Shown: piece by piece, positions 58,999 to 64,000 of the stretch
Position numbering within the stretch: position 1 is the first letter of the stretch
Layout of the letters: every line of letters starts with the position of its first letter
NCBI RefSeq assembly: GCF_016907925.1
Contig: NZ_JAFBCZ010000021.1
Coordinates: forward strand, 53,046-117,045
Source: Herpetosiphon giganteus
GTDB lineage: Bacteria > Chloroflexota > Chloroflexia > Chloroflexales > Herpetosiphonaceae
DNA length: 64,000 nucleotides
Reading direction: 5' to 3'
Made by a program: the position numbers and the translations under genes
Notes under the pieces: model-generated
The model's database searches: none
Told to the model about the DNA's origin: nothing
Seen by the model: only the letters and a program-made list of their open reading frames with translations

Positions 58999-59898
58999 TT
59001 ACTCCCAACGATAGTGATTAAAGCGTTCGCAGGTATGGCTTTGGCCACTATGCTCAAACGCCATACAAGCAAAGCTTGGCTGTTGATTAATCCAGGCTAG
59101 GCCTTGTTCAAGGCCCAACAAGACGACGATTTTGGCAGCAACTTCGGCCTGCACCGCGCTTGGGGCGAGCACGGTTGCACTCAACACATCGCTGGTGCTT
59201 GGTTCACCAGTGCGTGGGTCGATTAAGTGATGGTGCCAGCGATCGCCTTTGCGCCAACGGCGATAATCGACTCCTGAGGTTGCCACGCCACCTGATGCAA
59301 ACCAAAGCATGGCTTCACGCTGTTGGCTACGTGGATTTGGCACGCCAACCGCCCAAGCCAGGCCATCGTGGCGCTGACCAGCGGTCGCCAAATCGCCGCC
59401 AACATCGACCAAACAAGCAGCCTGGTGGCCCAACTGTTCAGCGGCTCGATCAGCCGCCCAACCTTTGGCAATGCCACCCAAATCAAGCGCTGTATCACGG
59501 GCAAGCTGCACCAAATGGCCTTGCTCACGCAACGAAATTGCCAAGGCAGTGGGCGGTTGAGCGGGCCATACTGCCGAATCGCCCAGCGCATTGGCCAATA
59601 ATTCAAACGAGCGATCATAGCCAGCGTTCAACAGCGCGGGCAAAATGGTTGGCACAACCAAGCCATTGCTCCAAACCGCTGCATCGAGCGCTAGGCCAAG
59701 CACATCCCATAGGGTTTGACTGACCGCAAGTGGTCGTCCGGCTCGCCGATTGAGGATCATCAGTTCGCTGGTTGGGCGAAAGCGGCTCAGCGTTTGCTCC
59801 CAAGCCTCAAACCATTGCGGCACAGCAGAGAGATCGATTGGCTTATCGCTGAGGACTGCAACTTCGCAACCCATTGCCCGAAAGATTAATTCGCCCAT
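58999..59898 (-). CDS. apbE: FAD:protein FMN transferase
   Basis: 299 residues from ATG 59898 (AAAGG upstream). Longer in-frame readings cross the neighbouring gene and are rejected. Family motifs: FRAMGCEVAV, ALDLGGIAKGWAADRAAEQL, LVDVGGDLATAG and HHHLIDPRTGEP. ApbE attaches FMN to Thr/Ser of partner proteins outside the cytoplasm using FAD and Mg. Its own chain shows no signal peptide. No partner with an evident flavinylation site was found in the operon. Confidence 0.93.
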   Translation of the reverse strand: MGELIFRAMGCEVAVLSDKPIDLSAVPQWFEAWEQTLSRFRPTSELMILNRRAGRPLAVSQTLWDVLGLALDAAVWSNGLVVPTILPALLNAGYDRSFELLANALGDSAVWPAQPPTALAISLREQGHLVQLARDTALDLGGIAKGWAADRAAEQLGHQAACLVDVGGDLATAGQRHDGLAWAVGVPNPRSQQREAMLWFASGGVATSGVDYRRWRKGDRWHHHLIDPRTGEPSTSDVLSATVLAPSAVQAEVAAKIVVLLGLEQGLAWINQQPSFACMAFEHSGQSHTCERFNHYRWE

Positions 59899-59908
59899 AA
59901 AGCACCTT

Positions 59909-60337
59909 TTAGCGTGATGAACGAGTATCGCGTGATGGCACAGCAGGAGCGGCTGGCGCTGGAACTGGCACAACTTGGCGGGGCGCTGCTGGCTGTGGAG
60001 CCGCTTGGCTTGGGGCGCTACTGCCATTGCCGCCCGTTGCTGGCGCACGTTGGTTGGGGGTGCTGGGCTGGGTGCTGCCGCCAGCACTATCATTCGGAAT
60101 TCGGATAATCCGATGGCCATGGCGCGTGAGTGGGGCAACCGTTGGCAGCGCTGGTAACTCAACTTGAGGCACTTCGGCCACAGCAATAATTGGCTCAGGC
60201 GTGGCAAGCTCGGCACTGAAATCGACAGCCTGTTGGTTGGCAAGCACTGCCCAACCAGTGAGGGTCGCCGCGATTGCGGCAACACTCATACTGGTATTGA
60301 GCAGCAGACTGCCACGACGTTTTGGTAAATGGCTCAT
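59909..60337 (-). CDS. Small Pro/Ala-rich membrane-anchored protein
   Basis: 142 residues, AAGGA 9 bases before ATG 60337. A single N-terminal helix (about 13-35: NTSMSVAAIAATLTGWAVLA) is followed by a Pro/Ala/Ser-rich external chain to the end. There is no recognisable domain and no Cys. It lies between the PepSY and apbE genes, so it may be the extracytosolic electron-carrier scaffold or a spacer protein. Function unknown. Confidence 0.65.
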   Translation of the reverse strand: MSHLPKRRGSLLLNTSMSVAAIAATLTGWAVLANQQAVDFSAELATPEPIIAVAEVPQVELPALPTVAPLTRHGHRIIRIPNDSAGGSTQPSTPNQRAPATGGNGSSAPSQAAPQPAAPRQVVPVPAPAAPAVPSRDTRSSR

Positions 60338-60349
60338 CAGCTTATTTCC

Positions 60350-61213
60350 TTAGTTATCATCATCTTTTTTGTCGTCGTCTTTGTGATCGTCTTTTTTATC
60401 GTCACCGCCGCTGCCGCCACTATCTTTTGATGATTCAACTTTGGCGTAAACGACGCTGCCGCTATAGGCATCGACATAGACGCGGCTATCGTTGGCAAAG
60501 CGCACTTCGTAAACCAATGCGCCATGCTCTTCTTCCAACTCAACGCGCTCGACCGTTCCGCCGCCAAGGTAGGCGATCGCAGCACTGGCAGCTGCATCCG
60601 CCGAAATCGTCGTTGGCGCGGGAGCGTTGGTTGGCGCTGGTGCTTGGGTTGACGGCGCTACAGCGTTATTGGCCAACACGGCTCCAGTCGTGGCATCGAT
60701 ATACACCAAGCCCCGATCAAGCCGCACTTCGTAGGCAGCAGTGCCAGCATAATTAACCAGCTCTGGCGTTGCCAACAAGCTTGCGCCAGGTGCAGCCGCC
60801 AAGGCCAATTGGCTTGCTTGCTCAGCAGAAACTGGATATTGCGGCACGGCAGGTGCTTGAGTTGCTGGCAACGGATCTTGGGCTGCTGGCTGCGGTTGAG
60901 CTGGCGCTTGGGCAATTGGCGGTTGAGCAGGATCTGGCTCGCGTACCACAATTGGCTCTTGCAACCGAGCATTGGCCTCGTCGATGGTGCGGTTCGCTTC
61001 TTCGATGCGTTGATTGGCTTCCAACAATTGCTGTTGATAGGCCTGAACCGTTGCAGTTGCTTGAACATCATTATTGTTTGGCAAGCTATTATCCAACCCT
61101 GCGGCCAATTCAATTGGGCTTGGCTGAGCCAACGAACGTACAACGCCAGCGACAATCACCAACACAAAGGCTGTCAATACGGCGGCAATTAACAGAGCAA
61201 ACTTGGGTTTCAT
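60350..61213 (-). CDS. Double PepSY-domain membrane protein with Asp/Lys tail
   Basis: 287 residues from ATG 61213 (AGGAGG upstream). One N-terminal helix (about 7-28) is followed by a short coiled coil (QQQLLEANQRIEEANRTIDEANARL), a Pro/Gln linker, and two PepSY-type units (SAEQASQLALAAAPGASLL ... AYEVRLDRGLVYIDATTGAVLAN and SADAAASAAIAYLGGGTVERVELEEEHGALVYEVRFANDSRVYVDAYSGSVVY). The end is an Asp/Lys/His cluster that could bind metal ions. PepSY proteins often accompany ferric reductases and ApbE systems. First gene of the leftward operon. Confidence 0.88.
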   Translation of the reverse strand: MKPKFALLIAAVLTAFVLVIVAGVVRSLAQPSPIELAAGLDNSLPNNNDVQATATVQAYQQQLLEANQRIEEANRTIDEANARLQEPIVVREPDPAQPPIAQAPAQPQPAAQDPLPATQAPAVPQYPVSAEQASQLALAAAPGASLLATPELVNYAGTAAYEVRLDRGLVYIDATTGAVLANNAVAPSTQAPAPTNAPAPTTISADAAASAAIAYLGGGTVERVELEEEHGALVYEVRFANDSRVYVDAYSGSVVYAKVESSKDSGGSGGDDKKDDHKDDDKKDDDN

Positions 61214-61258
61214 CAAAACCTCCTGTTGTCGAACATCTGACCCAAGCATAGCAAGCCT

Positions 61259-61311
61259 TTCTTGGAATATTCTTGATGATAGCTATGAATTTTCCAAGAA
61301 TCTTCCAAGAA
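61259..61311. promoter_or_regulatory. Response-regulator-like repeats in the divergent spacer
   Basis: TTCCAAGAA occurs at 61292-61300 and 61303-61311, an 11-base period as used by OmpR/PhoB-type regulators. A mirrored pair lies at 61259-61275. The two 17-base arms (61259-61275 and 61295-61311) match with one mismatch across a 19-base gap. The spacer separates the PepSY operon from the DUF2231 - regulator - kinase operon, so the regulator encoded in the latter is the natural candidate to control both. Confidence 0.65.
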
Positions 61312-61370
61312 TTAATCATTAGAGTAAGAAGAGTAAGAGCATCACTTGTATGTTTTATAGGAGGTTGCTC

Positions 61371-61913
61371 ATGCTCGATCTTGCTCAATATCACCCATTG
61401 TTGGTTCATGCTCCATTGATCCTCTTGCCCACTGCGATTTTATTGCGGGTGCTACACTTGATTTGGCCCAAAGCAGGCTTTCGCATCACCGCAATCGTGT
61501 TGTTGGTTGCAGGTGTTGGGCTTGGAATTTTGGCCAAGGAAAGTGGCGAGGCCGCTGAGCACGCCGCCGAAGCACGATCAGCCAATGTTGAAGCCATTCA
61601 AGCAACTGGTACAATTCCTGCAATGTTTGGCGAAGGCTCGCTCTTAGAAACCCATGCCTCCTTGGCCGAAACAACCGTCATAGTCTTTATGCTATTGCTG
61701 ATTAGCGAAGCACTTTTGCTATTTCTAAGTCAGCCATTCTTTGCCCGCTGGTGTGGATCGTTCAGCCTGCCAATTGGATTGCACAAACCCTTGGAAATTG
61801 GCTGGGTGGTCGTTGGGGTTGCAGCAATTGCTTTAGTGGTCTTAACAGGCCATTATGGTGGGAAGCTCGTTTATGAGCATGGGGTCGGTATTTCATTGAG
61901 TGCAATGCAATAA
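61371..61913 (+). CDS. DUF2231 membrane protein
   Basis: 180 residues from ATG 61371, behind AGGAGG. It starts LAQYHPLLVHAPLILLPTAILLRVL, the HPLLVHxP start of DUF2231 proteins, followed by four helices and a conserved GEAAEHAAEA loop. Histidines in HPLLVH and TGHYGG might bind heme or metal, as has been suggested for the family. It is the first gene of the operon with the two-component pair 9 bases downstream, and so may be part of the sensing or electron-transfer path. Confidence 0.85.
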   Translation: MLDLAQYHPLLVHAPLILLPTAILLRVLHLIWPKAGFRITAIVLLVAGVGLGILAKESGEAAEHAAEARSANVEAIQATGTIPAMFGEGSLLETHASLAETTVIVFMLLLISEALLLFLSQPFFARWCGSFSLPIGLHKPLEIGWVVVGVAAIALVVLTGHYGGKLVYEHGVGISLSAMQ

Positions 61914-61922
61914 GGAAGTAGC

Positions 61923-62603
61923 ATGCGCGTGTTGTTGATAGAAGATGATCGCAAATTGGCGCGCTTAATCGAGCGCGCCTTGCGCGATGAGCACCATCAG
62001 GTTGATGTGGCCTACGAGGGTGATAGTGGCTTGGATATGGCGCTGCATGGCATGTATGACGTGGCGGTGATCGATTGGATGCTGCCGGAGCGCGATGGCC
62101 CGAGCATTTGTCGGTCAATTCGGGCCGCCAAACTCAATACCAGTTTGTTGTTACTGACTGCACGCAGCCAAATCGAAGATCGGGTTGCGGGCTTGGATAG
62201 TGGAGCCGATGATTATTTGAGCAAGCCATTTGCCTTCGAGGAATTACTAGCCCGGGTGCGAGCGTTGGGCCGCCGCTTCAACAGCACTCTCAGCAGCGAA
62301 GAATTACGCTCAGGTGAGCTTGTGCTCGATCTGCGGGCACACACTGCGCGGCGCGCAGCGCAACAATTGGATCTCACCGCAACCGAATGGAATCTGCTTG
62401 AATGCTTGATTCGCAATAGTAACCAAGCCCTGAGCCGCCAACAATTGTTGGATTATGTTTGGTCGTATGAGCGTGATGTACAGCCATCGATGGTCGATGT
62501 GTATGTTTCGTATTTGCGGCGCAAACTTGAGCAAGTAGGCAAGCGCGATCCAATTCAAACCGTGCGCGGGGTTGGCTATCGCTGGGTGAGCGAGTATGCT
62601 TAA
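61923..62603 (+). CDS. OmpR/PhoB-family response regulator
   Basis: 226 residues. The receiver domain (1-115) has Asp51 in DVAVIDWMLPERDGPS, LTARSQ (T) and SKPFAFEELLARV (Lys). The winged-helix output domain shows LTATEWNLLECLIRNSNQALSRQQLLDYVWSYERDVQPSMVDVYVSYLRRKLEQVG and TVRGVGYRW. It overlaps the kinase gene by 8 bases. Likely binds the 11-base-period repeats at 61259-61311. Confidence 0.95.
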   Translation: MRVLLIEDDRKLARLIERALRDEHHQVDVAYEGDSGLDMALHGMYDVAVIDWMLPERDGPSICRSIRAAKLNTSLLLLTARSQIEDRVAGLDSGADDYLSKPFAFEELLARVRALGRRFNSTLSSEELRSGELVLDLRAHTARRAAQQLDLTATEWNLLECLIRNSNQALSRQQLLDYVWSYERDVQPSMVDVYVSYLRRKLEQVGKRDPIQTVRGVGYRWVSEYA

Positions 62604-63864
62604 TCGTTTGCGCTGGCGCTTGACCCTGATTTATGCCTGCACCGCGTTGCTGCTGCTGGCGGCGGTTGGCGGCAGCGTCTATTGGATGACGGTGCGCTAT
62701 TTTCGCTTTGCCACCGAGCGCGCCTTGCTCGAAAGGATGACCTTAGAGTTTGAGCAATTGGCAGCGCCCTTGCCGCCAGCCTTGCAAGCCTATCGCCCGC
62801 AGCAATTGCCCGACGAACGGCCAGTTGATAATGGCACCTTGGCCAGCACCTTCGTCTTTACAATCGATCAAAACGGCCAAGTCTTTAATCCCAATCCGTG
62901 GAATCCACCAATTCAGCCAGACCAGGCGGCGATTGAGGCAGCCCGCGCTGGCAAGCTCGATCTGCGCACAATCAGCTTGGCAGATGGCACGCGGGTTGAG
63001 CTGCTGACCGAACAATTAACTCGTGCCGATGGCCCAGCGTTTTTGCAAGTTGGGCGGGTGCTCAACGAACAAGAAGCAGCGCTCAACACCTTATTAACTG
63101 GCTTGGTAGCGCTTTGGGCTGGCAGTGTGGTGGTTTTGGGCTGGTTTGGTTGGTGGCTGGCTGGGCGTTCGTTGCGTCCGGCTCAACAAGCGTGGGAGCG
63201 CCAACAAGCTTTTATCGCCAATGCTAGCCACGAATTGCGCGCGCCGCTGACCTTAATGCGCGCTAGCAGCGAAATTGCCCTGCGCGAATCGACTGACCCC
63301 GCCGAACAACACGAATTGCTTGAAGATATTTTGGCCGAAACCTACCATATGGGGCGCTTGGTTGAAGATTTGTTGTTGCTCTCGCGCTTGGATGCCGCCA
63401 AAACAAGCTTGCAGCGCGAAGTCGTCGATCTCGCTGAGTTATGCCATGAGGCTGCACATGCTGCTGGGCACTTGGCCCACGATGCAGGAGTTGAGGTGCG
63501 AGTGGCCCATGCAGAGGGTCAGATCAAAGCCGATCGTACTCGTTTGCGCCAAGTGTTGTTAATTTTGCTGGATAATGCAATTGCGCATACGCCGCGCGGT
63601 GGCAGTGTCGTGATTCATGCTGAACGCCAAGCAAGCAACTATCAAATGAGCGTGATCGACACAGGCAAAGGCATTGATCCCAAGCATTTAGCGCATATTT
63701 TCGAGCGCTTTTATCGAGTGGATAGCGCACGAATAGCAGGCGGACGCGGCAACGGGCTTGGTTTATCGATTGCCCAAGCGCTCATCCAAGCGCATAATGG
63801 CACGCTTGAGGTTCAAAGCAAGATTGGCACAGGCACAACGATGCTGATTAAGCTGCCAAAATAA
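62596..63864 (+). CDS. Sensor histidine kinase
   Basis: 422 residues starting at ATG 62596 inside the regulator gene. Two helices (about 12-34 and 168-190) flank an extracytosolic sensor domain of about 130 residues with no cysteines. His212 lies in NASHELRAPLTLMRAS. ATP-binding motifs are LDNAIAHTPRGG (N), DTGKGIDPKHLAHIFERFYR (G1, F) and GRGNGLGLSIA (G2). Forms a pair with the upstream regulator. Signal unknown; the shared spacer with the flavin/PepSY operon suggests redox or metal status. Confidence 0.95.
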   Translation: MLNRLRWRLTLIYACTALLLLAAVGGSVYWMTVRYFRFATERALLERMTLEFEQLAAPLPPALQAYRPQQLPDERPVDNGTLASTFVFTIDQNGQVFNPNPWNPPIQPDQAAIEAARAGKLDLRTISLADGTRVELLTEQLTRADGPAFLQVGRVLNEQEAALNTLLTGLVALWAGSVVVLGWFGWWLAGRSLRPAQQAWERQQAFIANASHELRAPLTLMRASSEIALRESTDPAEQHELLEDILAETYHMGRLVEDLLLLSRLDAAKTSLQREVVDLAELCHEAAHAAGHLAHDAGVEVRVAHAEGQIKADRTRLRQVLLILLDNAIAHTPRGGSVVIHAERQASNYQMSVIDTGKGIDPKHLAHIFERFYRVDSARIAGGRGNGLGLSIAQALIQAHNGTLEVQSKIGTGTTMLIKLPK

Positions 63865-63870
63865 CGTGAT

Positions 63871-64000
63871 GCCCTCACCCTCCAGCCCCCTCTCCCACTG
63901 AACGCGTTTAAGGGCGGACAGGTTGGGAAATGGGTATTAATGGATGTTAGGGCATGGCCGTCCCGAGCCGGCCACCCCGCGTCACGGTCGTTGCCCATCG
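63871..64000. repeat. Spacer with partial terminal-repeat element; no gene seen
   Basis: 'gccctcaccctccagccccctctcccactg' relates to the left end of the 41364-41575 element but soon diverges (aagggcggacaggttggg). The remaining bases to the window end carry no gene I can support. Confidence 0.5.

Noticed and set aside
59160..59723. 187-residue plus-strand frame opposite apbE
   Set aside because: apbE has all family motifs on the minus strand. The opposite frame is Pro/His/Gln-rich with no domain.

Overview
The window reads as chromosomal DNA of a filamentous, gliding Chloroflexota bacterium, most likely a Herpetosiphon-type organism. This is inference, resting on: secreted proteins with long Thr/Pro linkers or a hydrophobic near-C-terminal patch ([15 protein letters not shown]); a CruA/CruP-type lycopene cyclase; many lipoproteins and Tat/Sec-exported proteins without outer-membrane machinery; a base composition near 50% GC; and intergenic spacers built from recurring 'word' repeats. 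I found no rRNA, tRNA, CRISPR array, transposase or prophage. The window is a mosaic of housekeeping genes and lineage-specific surface or regulatory cassettes.

Layout. 1-355: end of frr, then two terminators. 649-15375: a seven-gene, one-strand cassette (Tat-exported type-1 periplasmic-binding-fold protein, GNAT acetyltransferase, three phage-tail-collar/microcystin-dependent-type proteins, a second binding-fold protein without signal peptide, and a 3405-residue secreted repeat protein). This is the best candidate for an undescribed system. 15534-19788: DUF4388 protein, two lipoproteins, and small membrane proteins that end a TetR-controlled operon running leftward from 20884. 21050-24911: GH27 alpha-galactosidase, a secreted Thr/Pro-linker protein, and a quinone oxidoreductase divergent from an HxlR regulator. 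24915-30473: BtuF/TroA-like protein, YIP1 membrane protein, GT4 and GT2 glycosyltransferases, a sugar epimerase and a polysaccharide deacetylase (cell-surface polysaccharide functions).

30539-36562: a duplicated GlsB/YeaQ stress membrane protein preceded by three copies of a sigma-54-like element, an aminotransferase pair, an alcohol-dehydrogenase-type reductase, and an uncharacterised lipoprotein / 4-TM / 80-aa cluster. 36693-46311: SRPBCC-CruA fusion, a hybrid histidine kinase, ChrA, a WXG100 protein with a Cys/His hydrolase-like tail, and trhO with an NAD(P)-binding protein and an HD hydrolase. 46283-53662: PIG-L deacetylase, rsmI, a J-domain-like coiled-coil protein, a BrkB-family protein, then dnaX - ybaB - recR - roadblock. 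53718-64000: an AT-rich GT87 gene, a double-VWA membrane protein, and a PepSY / Pro-rich / ApbE / ferric-reductase operon divergent from a DUF2231 - response regulator - histidine kinase operon, with response-regulator-like repeats in the shared spacer.

Functional themes are surface display and envelope polysaccharides, membrane electron transfer under two-component control, and DNA replication/repair. Start codons were moved inward from the longest frame wherever a Shine-Dalgarno sequence, promoter or family alignment favoured it; such choices are stated per gene.
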